Assembly (NCBI GenBank): GCA_023101885.1
Contig: JALPQD010000088.1
Coordinates: 1,275,501-1,339,500 of the forward strand
Length of the DNA stretch: 64,000 nt
Origin: Typhlomys cinereus
Taxonomy: Eukaryota; Chordata; Mammalia; Rodentia; Platacanthomyidae
Reading direction: 5' to 3'
Shown here: in pieces, positions 24,600-36,478 of the stretch
Numbering within the stretch: the stretch's first letter is position 1
How the letters are laid out: every line of letters starts with the position of its first letter
Program-made: the position numbers and the translations under genes
Notes under the pieces: generated by a model
What the model was told of the DNA's origin: nothing
Seen by the model: only the letters and a program-made list of their open reading frames with translations
Databases searched by the model: none

Positions 24600-24965
24600 A
24601 TGTGCATTATATAGACATATTTATGTGAGGGAGGGGTATATAAAAACCAGGACCATCATCAATGAGAAAAATGTGGCATTCTGTCTTTCTGAGCCTGATT
24701 TATTTTGTTCAATGTGATGACATCTGGGTCCAATACATTTCCCTGCAAGTGATATGCTTTCGTTATTTACTACTGAATGAAACTCTGCATTTTCTGTATC
24801 TATACATTTATTTATGGACAACTGGTTTGATTTTATAACTTAACTATATGAATAATGAAATATTAAACATACATGTGCTCATATCTCTGCAGTAAGATGA
24901 TTTTAATCCATTTAGATATGTATTTTAAAGAGTGGTTAGCTTAATCATGGGGAAGTTATTTTAGA
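24600..24965 (-). mobile_element. Old L1 fragment, antisense
   Basis: The order of tctgtctttctgagcctgat, then atgacatctgggtccaatac, then gcaagtgatatgctttcg and tttatggacaactggtttga is the antisense of the conserved L1 ORF2/3' UTR junction region. No coding capacity remains. Confidence 0.7.
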
Positions 24966-25754
24966 TCCTTTTGAAATAGTCCCTATTGATTTATATAATG
25001 GCACCACAAATTTGTATTCCAAATAGCCATGTTTCCATGTAGTTACCTAGGCACATACAGGTATGCACATGACACTCAGTGTGAGATAGGGCTAAAATTA
25101 TTCTCAGTGACCCACATATCTTCATTAAAATCGCCACATCTCAGCCTTTGACATTACAAAACCATGTTGTCAAACTGAAAGTTCCTACTCATAAGCCATA
25201 CAATGGAGTTACACACACAAAAAAAAAATTCTCACAAGATTTTGAGTGAGCATATGATTTTTTGTTGAGCAACATTCAGAACTGTTCTTGGCTACATTTT
25301 TTCCAAAGATTGTGGTTCAGAAATACTTTCATGTGGAACCAACAATATGAATACATTTGAGTACACATGTGGAAAAACACACATATGCACACTGATGATA
25401 TATGCATATTTATATCTTGCCCTTGTAGTTTCATATTTGTAATAAAGGATTACATTTCTTGCCACCTGCTTTTAATAAAACAGTGTCCATGGATGTTTCA
25501 TGTATTTAGCATGTATGTACATGTCTACAGTTGCAATGCACAGTATATTATGTATGTGCAGCTATCAAATCCACATGTCTAAGTGTTACATTGAAAATGT
25601 CCATTACTTTGGTTAAATACCAGTTGTATTTTTTTTAACATTAGTGCTTCAAATGACTTAAAATAGGAGGACATCTTATAAAAACTTATGTAGGAAACAA
25701 AATTCCTAAACAATAAATAAAAATGTAGAAATAGCATTTTATAACCATACATGT
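24966..25754. other. Unique sequence, nothing recognised
   Basis: No feature supported. Confidence 0.5.
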
Positions 25755-25760
25755 AAGACA

Positions 25761-26073
25761 GGGCTGGAGAGGTGGCTCAGGGGTTAAGCCTCCGCCTTGC
25801 AGGCGGAAGGTCCTGAGTTCGGATCCCAGATCCCACGTATAGACGCCAGGCGGAAGCGGGGGCGGCCTGCGCTTCTGGTCCTGGTAGGGCGGAGCCTGTG
25901 AATCCCAGGGCGGAAGGAGGTGGAGGCGTCCATGGTGGTTCGCGAATTCGTCCGTGGTTCTACACATACACAGACACACACATACACACACACACACACA
26001 GACACGCGTGTGCGCACATACACACAGTTGAATAAATAATAATAATAAAAAAAAGAAAAGAATTAAAAAAAAA
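25761..26073 (+). mobile_element. B2-type SINE, short-body subfamily (copy 4)
   Basis: Sense-strand copy starting gggctggagaggtggctcag. It has an intact B-box gagttcggatccc, an interrupted CA tract at about 25965-26030 and an A-rich tail with aataataat. Short target-site duplication aagacag (25755 and 26074). Minus-strand frames of 140 and 79 codons are SINE antisense. Confidence 0.93.
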
Positions 26074-26080
26074 AAGACAG

Positions 26081-29000
26081 ACATATAAAGGAACTGTATA
26101 CTACTCAAAAGCTTTATGGTTTTGAAAATAAGTTTCTCTATACTTTAATATCTAAAAATGCAAAATGCACCAACACGATAAAAAATTAAAAGAAATGAGT
26201 ACATTTTTTCCAAGTACTTAGGACAATGTGACATAATTAGTATCTGCAGCATTAAAAACCTACTCTATTAATATTTAATATAATAATAATTATTATAACC
26301 TTGTGATTACAACTATTAAAATCTACTCTTTCACCCTAGAAGCATCTCACTAGTAATTTAAAATTTCACCTTTCAATGTGTGTTTTCATTCTATTCTTTA
26401 ATTTTAGAAAAATTACTGGATCCTTGTAGTTTCTCTGCGCTGTTATCATTGAGAATATAATAGTTGTCAAAACAGATATGTTCTTTCCCTGTAGATCTTG
26501 CAATGTAAGAGAGAACATAACAGAAAATAGAGAAGGCACAAAAAAATAACATGTGGAAGTTGATTCTCACTTTCCAATGAGCAGCTTCTGGTGCTTTTAT
26601 GTGTTCTACAGGTGCCTTTATGTGCTGATTCATCTTGCCAGCCCACCATTTTCTTTCTATTACATATCTTTCTGTCAAATGTGGTATATGATAGACACTC
26701 ATCATTAGGATCCATACAACAAATGTCTTTCTTATTCATCTAACCAGAAACATCTTGAAAGCACTGTCTATTGTCTTGTGACAGTCTTGGGATCTTTGTG
26801 ATGTGAAGGATGCAAGACATCTTGACTCAATTTTCTAGTTAGGTAATTTGGATGTATCAAGGGGAATCATCAATGGCTGAGTTTATAAAAAAGATGAGCA
26901 TCCTATGAAGAAATCATGAATATGAAATGAAAATAAATATAAATAAATAAAAATAAAATATATGTATACTCCCATGAGAATTTCTTGGTTGTAATGGTCT
27001 TGAACAGGAATTGTGGTATTTTGTGTCAGAGTGCTTGAAAAATAGATAGACTACTTTCATTTTGGAGACAATTGTCTCATTTGGGTGGGAGTCTGAGATG
27101 TGTTCTTTTAATCAAAATGTACTTTTTGCTGAAGTTTCTAGTTGTCATTCATCAAACTGACAGTTAAGAATAACGTTTTGAGGAAATTAAAAAATGAGTC
27201 ACAGAAGTGTAGTATCATCAAAAGTTAAGAAGTAAAGATCTCACCTGTAACAGTTTGCCAAAGCTACTGCAACATCTATGATACTGACCTTGAAATAAAT
27301 TAGAGGAGTGCTAGAGACAATCAAGACAGAATACCATGACAGTGTCCCTGTTGGGAATGGTGACTTCAAAAGACTGAATTTATTAAGTTCTACAATGACG
27401 TGAATGGTCTGTGGTCAGTTCACAGCTTTGGGAGCAACACCAAGAAAACCACACAGTGGTCTCAAGAGAACACATGTGACCAAGAAAAACATGGACAACT
27501 TCAGGAGGAGGACAGTAGTCATGCAAGGCATGATGTCCCACTGAGAAATTCCACCAGGACAGACCCATACCAAAGCAGCAGTTTCTACAATATTGCCTTG
27601 CTCTAACTAAGAGGAAGATTCTGAATTGTGACTGATCTCTTTGATTTTGACTTTACTTCTATAAGTGCCAAGAGGAAAAAAGTAAGATGAAACTTCTGCT
27701 TATATTTCTCTGAGTTAAATGATGAACATCTCTGTGAGAATATTCATAGGAAGACTAGGAGGGTTATATCTCACATGTCTTTTCTGTATTCAAATTTTTG
27801 TTTTTTGAACAAAAATTTAAGACAATGATTTTTAAGTCATAAAGTATGGTATATTCTAGACAATCTTTTTTTTAAAGACAATTTATTATAAATTTGGGCT
27901 CATACATTTATATCATATTTTTACCATTTTATTTTCGCTCCAAACTTGCTAAGCAAAGAATCATTCTCTGTCATGGGGAGCTCCCTTAAAGTACTCCACA
28001 ACCACAAAGAAGCACATACAGATGAGTCATGTTTCAATATTTACAGAACACAAGACGTCTGTCCAGCCATTGTGATTTTTGTCTTTTCTTTGTCCATATT
28101 GAGATCAAAAGAGTTAAATTATTATTAGCAAAAATGCTAAATAACAAGCAAGATTTCACTTCCGCAGTGCAAAGGATGCCATCAACCAAACAAACTTCAT
28201 TAAACAAACCAATGGGGTCTAAACATGGTCGGCAAAATGCAACTCACCAAGGAGTTATCAAAACACACATGCAAACAAAAAAGCAAACATGAGGTGACCC
28301 ACTTCACATGTCTTTATACGAAACTTCTAACTTTATTCATGCTTTTCCCTCCCAAACAATGTTTATGTTATCTGTCTGTCTCTCTAAAGAAGATAATATA
28401 CTTATTTTGCCTCACATTTTAGAAGTCATTAATAAACATAAATTTATTTCCTCTGTGTGAAGTTAATATTTTGTATGTTCTTTATATTAATCTGATGAAA
28501 ATATTTAATAGTATGCACTGTTACATATTGTAATATGTGAAGAATAATAAAGACATCTAGATAAAAAAATAAGTAATCTGTTTCTTATTATCTGAAACTA
28601 TGAAACAAGAACAAATCTATTGTTAGAAACAGGCAGAGCAGCAATAACTCGTTGTTATTAAATGAAATTGAGAGAATTTGCTGTGCAGACATTCAACCTA
28701 TCATATCTATGTTCATTATTTTCATTTCATACAGTAGATAATTAGAATGTAGTCAGTACTGCTGGTTCAATGTTATGCTTCAAACATGGAGGTCTTGTAA
28801 GTATCAATTTATAAACTTGAAGTATCAAGGCCTGTGATCTACCTACAGACACATGATGGGCACAAAAGAAATAACTTCATTAATATATTTCAAGACATAT
28901 TTAATAGAATATTTGAGTTATTTTTTAACCATGCCACTAGTAGAAGAGTACTCTATAAAGCAGAAACTTAATCATGCCATGCTGTTTTGGAACACACTGA

Positions 29001-29180
29001 CTGTTCCTTGCTTTACAATCTAATCTAGGCTTTTGTTACTGGGAAATAACTATCTCTTGCACCTTGCTCAGCCTCATTCTCCATGACACTTCCATTTCGG
29101 AATGTCATGCAGAAATCAGTGGTTTGTAAAATTTCTTAGATTTATAGGCACTCTAGGTGAGTTGTTGCAATTCGCCTGCA
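26081..29180. other. Long unique AT-rich stretch
   Basis: About 3.1 kb without a recognised repeat or gene. Minus-strand frames at 26391-26739 and short frames near 27400 and 28029 lack motifs and splice context. A tandem aaataaataa patch lies at about 26930-26960. Confidence 0.5.
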
Positions 29181-29592
29181 TGATTGCTGATAAATGACCA
29201 TCAAACAGCTTAAGGGAACAAGGGGTTTATTTTCTCTTAAGATTACTGGTTGCAGTTCTTAGTCCAGCTTGATGGGAGAGCATGCACCAACACCAGGGCC
29301 AGGGGGAACTGGCCACATATCACCACATAATGGCTGAAAGAGAGACGATCCTTATTTGCCAGACCAGGATGTCTGCCTAAGTGTACAGAAGGATGGCAAC
29401 TTCCTCAACCAGTTTTCTCTATTTTATTCACCTGTTCAGGGCCTAGTCCCACTCACCATGGCCTGGGTCTGTCCCATCAACTAGACGATTTCTTTCAGGT
29501 TTGCTTTGGGCTTAACTCAACTACTAATTCACAAATGTGCCCAGAGCTTAAACCCTCAACTGTCAAATTGATACCTGTGTCTAACTATGACA
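29181..29592 (-). mobile_element. MaLR-type LTR (GTTAGACACAGG family), antisense
   Basis: The right end gatacctgtgtctaactatg is the reverse of a tagacacaggtatcaattt LTR start. Blocks such as gcttaagggaacaaggggtt and catcaactagacgatttctt align in order with 44716-45131. Confidence 0.7.
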
Positions 29593-29904
29593 TGTGTTGA
29601 TAGAACAATGCCTGTGCCTGTCCTCCAAAGAGTACCTTCTTCTGTAGACGTAGCTCTGCTCCCATATTTACCATGGGCATTACCACTTCCACTGGCAAAG
29701 CTTATACTCATGACTTCATGTGCACATAGACCATGTTATATAGGAAGCTAGCCAGAATCACAGGGATCACATGATTTGAGGCTTCAGAGTCGAGAATCAT
29801 ATCTTACTCCTCTTCAAAGCCTAGCTTTTCAACACACAGTTGTTTCTTAGAGAAACGAACAGTTCCCAGTGGCTTTAACAGACTTATTCTAAAATACAGA
29901 TTCA
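29593..29904. other. Unique spacer
   Basis: No feature supported. Confidence 0.5.
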
Positions 29905-29980
29905 AGGCTGGGAAAGTGGTGGTTCAGTAGTTAAAGTTTTTGCCTCACAAGCATAAGGACCTGAGTTCAGATCCCTAGGA
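29905..29980 (+). mobile_element. Old tRNA-derived SINE head
   Basis: ggctgggaaagtggtggttc through gacctgagttcagatcccta gives recognisable A and B boxes of a B2-type SINE; the body is missing. Confidence 0.6.
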
Positions 29981-29989
29981 GTAAGGGTT

Positions 29990-30358
29990 AGTAAGTAGGT
30001 GTTTAGTCGCTTGGAGATTAATGCCGCTCCCTACTGTGTCCTGTTTCTGTTCTTCGTTCCCCTTAAATACTTTTCTTATATAAAATCTTTGGAGTCTAAA
30101 CCTGGATGAATGAAGGGAAATGCCCCTATCTGTGGGGTGGCCCAAAGATATGCCTCATAGGCCTGAATACCCACAAAAAGTATACAAGCCAAAGTGAACC
30201 ATGGGGTCCAAGAAGCATACAGGCAGGAAGGTGCGAGGGAGGGAGTGGGAGGGATTAATAAAGGGAAGAGAGGGAATGGGAGGGAGGAGAAATAGAGGAA
30301 AGCATATATAAGCTTAGAAAAATAAAAGATTAATGAAATAAAAGAAGTTAAGAAAAAA
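29990..30358 (+). mobile_element. Older L1 3' end
   Basis: UTR-like sequence precedes a GGGAG-rich polypurine tract at 30215-30300. An A-rich tail (aaataaaagattaatgaaat) follows. It differs in sequence from the young L1 3' ends at 31.5 and 47.3 kb, so it belongs to another subfamily. Confidence 0.65.
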
Positions 30359-30399
30359 AAGGTTTTTTAACTGTCTACCATTGTTCTTTGGTTTCTACT

Positions 30400-30908
30400 C
30401 TTTTGGGGGTATTTTTCTACCCCCCCCACCCCTTCTAGCCCTACTTATAGTCCTTCGAATTTGTGGGTGCTGAAAGTTTCTTTTTGATTACATTAAACTG
30501 AATGTTTAATGCTAGGATTCACTTATGTGCCAAGACATTCCACTCAAGACAGGACTGCTGCATCCAGGAGCTTCCTGCAATGAGACTTATCCTTACCAGA
30601 CCTGCACTATGACTGACATATCAACTCCCCATAGACTATTAAGGAACTCAGGAAAACTATCAGCAGTGTCTACCCAAGGAAGGGCCATTTAATCTGTAAT
30701 AGAGGCCTGAGCCCATACTAATGCAGACAACCCAAAAGAGAACCCTGGGGCCCACACAAGCAGACAGGCAGTAGGGTGGGAAGGAGAATGATGGATTGGT
30801 GCAGGAAGGAAGGGTGGGAGAGGAAAGGCGAAGTAAAGGAGAGGGTAAGGGGATGGATCTGGAATAACCACTCATTATGTTCATAAAACTAGAAAAATAA
30901 ATAATTAA
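30400..30908 (+). mobile_element. Second older L1 3' end
   Basis: It shares order and motifs with the preceding copy (ggggcccacacaagcagaca, then a GGGAG-rich tract, then aaaaataaataattaatg). It extends further 5' with cactcaagacaggactgctg. Frames of 60-74 codons on the minus strand come from the purine tract. Confidence 0.65.
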
Positions 30909-30912
30909 TGAA

Positions 30913-31125
30913 AAATATTGTTGGGGGCATTGGGGAGATGAATTGGTTGGTAAAACCCTGGCCTATCAAGATTTTGGATCCCCACTACCCACATAAAATG
31001 TCAGATATGGAGGAGAGTATCATGAGCATTTTTGCAAGCTTAGTTCTTCCTGTGGGCATCTGAATCTGCCCTCTATCATTCTCTAATGGTCTTTCTAAGT
31101 GTAGAAAGCTAATAGAGAAGACTAA
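30913..31125 (+). mobile_element. Old B2/B4-like SINE
   Basis: The head ggcattggggagatgaattg and the later cttcctgtgggcatctgaat follow the layout of old rodent tRNA SINEs. It sits directly after the L1 A-rich tail. Confidence 0.55.
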
Positions 31126-31440
31126 TATTTTATTTACTATGTGAAGGAACTGGACTTCATGTAATAAGTATGGCTATTGGCAACAGCAAATTCATACTAT
31201 GGGGTGGAGTCTCTTACATATGGTTTCTGGTTAAGTCTTTGAGTCCATTACACGATTAGTCTTTTCATAGATAAATGGAGAAGAATGATGGATATAATGA
31301 TTATAATGATGATGTTACTAATAATACCAAGTACCATCTCATTTACATAAGAGTGAATTATCATTCAAAGTGGTCAAATGAATTAAATGTAAACAATTTT
31401 CCAATGACAGTTATCACTATGCTGCAATGGTTATGAAACC
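31126..31440. other. Unique spacer
   Basis: AT-rich with imperfect gatrataat repeats near 31280-31325. Confidence 0.5.
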
Positions 31441-31456
31441 ATATACCCACTCTTCT

Positions 31457-32025
31457 TTCTTTTAATTTTTTATTCATTTTTTTCTATTTTTTTATTTATC
31501 TTTTTCCCACTCATACAAACTTAATGGGTACCCCAATCCCCTCCCTCCCTCCATCCCTCCCTGGTCCCCCTTACTCCCTCCCCCCTTTTTTCCTCCATTT
31601 CCCCCCTCCCTTTCTCCCAGTGCCCCCCTTTTCCCTCACCCCCAATCCCTGGAGCATCCTTTAATGTGAATGTCAAACTTCTCTCTGCACCCTCCACTCT
31701 AATGAGGTATAAGGACTCAGTAACATTGCCTAGAGCCCTTTCTTGTGCTCCCCTTTAGTATGGGAACACTACTGTGACTGTTAATCCCTTGCCTTTAAGG
31801 ATCCTAGCGCCTGTGATCCATTCTAGACTTTGGAGGGGTCATTGATATGTCAGTTATTGAGCAGGTCATGCAAAGTCCTATTATGGTTACTTCGGCCCTA
31901 ACTTGTGTGGAGTATCTTGGGTATCGTTGCTCCTCCTCATCTTTAGGCTCTTACAATCTTACCACCCCCTCTTATGCAAATTTCCCTGAGCTTAATGATG
32001 GGAGTTCCAGGTGATTAATATAGGC
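31457..32025 (-). mobile_element. 5'-truncated L1 3' end, antisense
   Basis: Reversed young-type L1 3' UTR, colinear with 5701-6181 and with the reverse of 47.3-47.9 kb. Target-site duplications atatacccactcttct (31441-31456) and atatacccattcttct (32026-32041) differ at one base. Contains no ORF2. Confidence 0.92.
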
Positions 32026-32041
32026 ATATACCCATTCTTCT

Positions 32042-32412
32042 AAAGAGAAGTTTAAGAAGACAGGTTCAAACTGATAATATTAGAGAGAAAACTTTTAATC
32101 TATTACACAAAAAAGACAATAGTTATGACAACTTTTAAGATGCCTATTCATTTAAAAATTTAATAAAAGAAAAAAATGCAAATTCTCAATGCCCTATACA
32201 CGGCCAGATGAAAAATATTTGAAAGAATTATCATACTTGAAAAGTGATAGGATTGTGTTGACTTTAATACCATCTTACGCTGGATGTTCAGTGTATATTA
32301 AGTAATGGATAGAAGCACAGAAAAGAGATAAGGCAGTCTCAGTTTGGAAATTTTATTCAGGCCTTTATTTAACACTCACCTCTATAAAGGGAGAGTCTCA
32401 GTATGATTATTT
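32042..32412. other. Unique spacer
   Basis: No feature supported. Confidence 0.5.
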
Positions 32413-32430
32413 TTAAAATGTATCTGTTTT

Positions 32431-32675
32431 TTTTTTTTTTTTAAATTTTTTTATTTAAATTTATTCACGGTGCAATGTTTGTATGTGCGCGGGTTGTAGT
32501 GTTCGTGGTTGGTGTTTTTTGGGTGTAAAACGACGAATCGCGAACCACCAGGAGCCTCCACTCTTCTGCCCGGTAACAGGCCCGCCTACAGGACCAGAGC
32601 GCAGGCCGCCCCATCTGGCGTCTATCATGGTTCCGACTCAGGACCTCGCTGTAGCGGAGCTTACCCTGACCCCTC
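32431..32675 (-). mobile_element. B2-type SINE riddled with small deletions (copy 8)
   Basis: Antisense short-body SINE recognisable by gaaccacc, gcaggccgcccc, tctggcgtctat and gactcaggacct. It is missing one to several bases at many places along its length. Yet the 18-bp target-site duplication ttaaaatgtatctgtttt (32413-32430 and 32676-32693) is perfect. The 70-codon frame at 32483-32695 is not a gene. Confidence 0.9.
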
Positions 32676-32693
32676 TTAAAATGTATCTGTTTT

Positions 32694-33522
32694 AAGTGAA
32701 CTTACAGTAGATATAAGATAAAAGATAATAGATCAAATAATTTCTGTGATATTCAGAAATGAATTTCTGTGTGTTTGGAGTATGCTAGTATAGATTGAAT
32801 AGCAATTGTTAGTACCTGTGAATTAGGATTTATGAAACCCACAGGGCACATGTAAGAACCCTTTGTCACAATCCCTTTATACAAATAAGAATATGGAGGC
32901 CTTGCTTCTTTGAGAGACTCAATTACTGTACCCAACAGAGTATAAGTACAAAGATTTCAGTTTAGTTCTCCATAACACTAGTTCATTCTACCCCATCAAT
33001 TCTTGTCTGTCTCATCTTGCTCTGACTTAAACAGTGTCACAAACCGCTTTTGGGTTGCTCTGACAAGAAATCAGAGTCTTACTAACAGAGACTGGAAACA
33101 GAAGATGGGGAGAGCAGGCAAAGCTACATTTTCCAGGGTGCCCAGCTAGCTCGAAACTCAAAAGGCTTCAAGGTGCCAAAAGTCAGCTACCTCCTGCAGC
33201 AGTAATTAGGAGGGATTTGCTGCTGGTTAATAAGGGGTCAGAGAGTCCATCTCAATACCCTGGGGCTATGCACACCTAGGGGAATGTTTCTGTGACCTGC
33301 AGGGAATGTGTTATATTTGTCTTCTTGCCTGAGGAACTCACCAATTATGTGAAAATGTCAACTGGTCTCTTTACCTGTTTTGGGTAATATTGCTCATATA
33401 GAGGAAAATGTCCACAGACAGTATACAAAAATCTCCTAGATGAAAATACGGAATAATGTTTTAAAGGAATAGAGGCAAATTAGAACTCTCCAGGAAGTAA
33501 TAACTTAAATAAAGCATTCTGG
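32694..33522. other. Unique sequence; possible noncoding element at 33040-33400
   Basis: No transposon was recognised. The part at 33040-33400 is more GC-balanced than its surroundings and includes gcagtaattaggaggg and ggttaataagg. The evidence is too thin for a regulatory call. Confidence 0.4.
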
Positions 33523-33760
33523 GTACTGATAAGATGGCTGAGTGAGTAAGATGACAACCTGAGTTCAGATCCCCGGTACTCTCATGAAAAGCCAGACACA
33601 GCAGCTTTGAAGTCACTCTAGTCATTTCAAGAAACCACATGCCTGTATGGTGAAGACATCAGGATCGCTGAAACTCACCAAGATATGCAGGCACAGGTAC
33701 GCATGTGTGCAACTGCATGGTTATGAACACACACACAACACACCACAGAGAGGGGAAAAT
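33523..33760 (+). mobile_element. Old B4-like composite SINE
   Basis: The head ggtactgataagatggctga and the B-box-like gagttcagatccccggtact are followed by a middle block (tgccagacac... aagcc type) and a CA-rich end (33727-33745). The layout is that of a rodent B4 or old B2 element. Confidence 0.55.
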
Positions 33761-36211
33761 AAAACTTTGGGAAGAAGAAAAATAAAAATAAATAGTCTAT
33801 TTTCATAGCAGGAATATGTAAGTTTTGAGATTGAAGATGTTTTCTTAACTAATGAATTAGTAATATAGAGAAAAGATGCAAAAATAAATACATATTGTGG
33901 TTAAACTCATAATTACAAGACATGCACACAATCTTTGTATTACACATGTGGAGACACAGTGCACACATGGCTCATTTGCAACTTTTAACTCTATTTGGAA
34001 AATTTCATCTTCATCCTTCTCAACATTGAAAATTGAACTCAAGAAGAAAGTGCGGCCCTTTCCAGAAAAGGTGCCACAGTTTCCTGTAGAGTGTAAGAAA
34101 TGCAGGTTTAGGAAATGTTACTTACATATAAGGAAAGCAATACTTGTGCCAAGACATGCAGGAATTCCCTTGGGACAGAGAGTTCTTTGCACTGCAGGTT
34201 ACATTGTCTAGCTTAATAGAAGATCCTACCTTAATTGGAGAATGTTATTATTCTAAAGAGTTACACTTTTCCTTTTCACTAATATGTATTTCACTTAGAA
34301 AAATATGTTTTAGACAAATGTCTTTTATTATCTGCACATCATCTCATATTTGAAGAACAATTTCTACCATAATCTTGATATGATGGTGCCTTCATCTAAC
34401 TCATCCTCCTGGCATGAGGTCATAGACATGTGACTCATTATTGTCCATTCAGAAATGTTGGGACAAGTAGATGGCAGTGGAAGTCTATCATACATCCAGG
34501 GAATCAGGGACAGGATGCAAGCAGGCTACTTGTACTCAACAGAAGAAACACAGGCTCTGTAATGTGCTCTATATAGATTGTACTGGTACCATCATTAGAC
34601 TGCTATGTGGCTTAATTTTGACTGAGGTTCTGACTGATAATTGAACTCTTTCACTTTGCCTTTTACAGAGTTTAATTCTTAAACTTTCTACATAGTTTCT
34701 CAATGCTTTTATCTTAACGAATTCATCTTATTCTTAAATCAGCTAACTTTGTTTTTGGCTACTTGAAATCAAAAGGTTGACTCAAGCAAAATGTAAGAAA
34801 ATTGTATTAGAGGGTTAAATAGAAGCAAGTGACTTCCTGGATTTTATCTTTTTGGCACTGTGAACTCTGAGAACACAGGTGGTGTTTCATATTGTTTTCC
34901 AGGAAAATGTTATGATTTTGGAAAGAAAGGAGGAAACTGAACATAAGCATCTCCAAACACACAGATGGTGTCGAAGAACTGAATTTGGTTTACTGGATCA
35001 CAGATGATATTTTTTTCAAAAGTTTGGGCACAAAGGAGGCATACACTTCACCAGAATATGTAGGAATGTCTGTTAGCAATCAATGATCAAAAACTATGAA
35101 AGCTTTAGGATCGATAAAGAAGAAGAAAGCAAACCAAGTGTACATTATTTATATTGGAAGGCCATAGATGTGTTCATTCATAAAATATGCATTTGGAGTT
35201 GTCTTTCTGTCAAGCACTATATTGCTGAAATGGGAACCATAGAATAACTCTGTTTTCTAAAAATGATTCTTCAAGCTTGCCTAAGTAGTCTTTAAATCTC
35301 TTTAAATGTCCTCTTCCTTCAGTTGCATTTGTAAATTCTTGGGGATAAGAGGTGCTCATTCTATTTTTTTATGATATAAGGATACAGCACAACCACTAAT
35401 TCATAAATTAGATTTCAAGTATTTCATATGGAGTGACTGAATGAACAAATGAGTGAATTAATGGAAGAGGAATAGAAAAATTGACATTATGCACTAGTGA
35501 GCTGGACTCTCACTTTCACTGAATGAGTTTTCTTTGCATCCACAGTCTACAGCTTCCCAGTGACATGAGGAAGACAGAAGGCAAGCTTATACCTCCAGCT
35601 GCTGGTTAGGTGTGAAGATACGTAAACCATAGCGTGGGGACAGAACACAGCAATGTATCCTCTAATGTAACTCAAGAAATATCTCAAAGTTTAAAATACT
35701 TTGAACAATTAAAAAATTGTTCAATTGGCTAGGAAAAACTGAGAAAGAACTGGTCATCCAATTTTATAAGTGAATCAGTGAATCACAGAGATGAGTGCAT
35801 TCAGGAGTGACGATAACAGAGTCGCCAGACCCTTAGGATTTTAACAACCCTGCCCATGGGGAGGAGAGGGATTGTTTATCCTGATGGCTGCTATGTTTTC
35901 ATCTGGACTAAAATGAAAGTCATAAGGAAATCAGATCATGTTCACTAAAGGGAGATTTTCATGGTAAAGATCTCAAAACCATAAGGTAGACTTTAATGAC
36001 TGAAGGAAACATTATCTTTAAGTATTTGGTAGAGAGTCATTATCTGCCATCTAGAAAGTATCCACAGATTGGTGTTCTAATATGTCTGGTCACTTGTCCA
36101 GAGGTCAGATAGCAAATCCAGAGTTCAAAGAGCAAAGGAAAGATGAGCAAGGCAGAAATGACTGAAGAAAAATAAAACAGGCATCCTGAAACAGGCAATC
36201 ACCAATGCTGG
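33761..36211. other. Long unique AT-rich stretch
   Basis: About 2.45 kb with no supported gene or transposon. A plus frame of 104 codons at 33897-34211 has no recognisable motif. Confidence 0.5.
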
Positions 36212-36213
36212 CT

Positions 36214-36247
<34 letters not shown>
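36212..36247. repeat. (AAT)n microsatellite
   Basis: About ten perfect taa units. Confidence 0.95.
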
Positions 36248-36250
<3 letters not shown>

Positions 36251-36395
36251 GGCTGAAGAGAAAACAGTGTTTTATGTTAGTCAATGCTTTTTCTTCAGTT
36301 AGTAAGTAGGAGTTGAACTAGATGTTTCATGTTTTTTATGATATTTTAAATAAAAAAATATCTTCCTACTGCATTGAGTTCAGGTTTTGTAGATG

Positions 36396-36478
36396 AGAGT
36401 TGGGGGTGTATATCAGTAGTAAGGTACTTGATTAATATGCAGGAGGCCCTAGATTGGTTGCCAGGAAAAAGAAATGTG
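36396..36478 (+). mobile_element. ID-like SINE, old copy
   Basis: gttgggggtgtatatcagta gives the A-box region, then cttgattaatatgcaggagg and an A-rich end near 36465. The pattern matches a diverged ID element. Confidence 0.55.

Noticed and set aside
25761..25835. tRNA-like A and B boxes at SINE heads
   Set aside because: They are pol III promoters of SINEs, not tRNA genes; no cloverleaf with an acceptor stem can be drawn.
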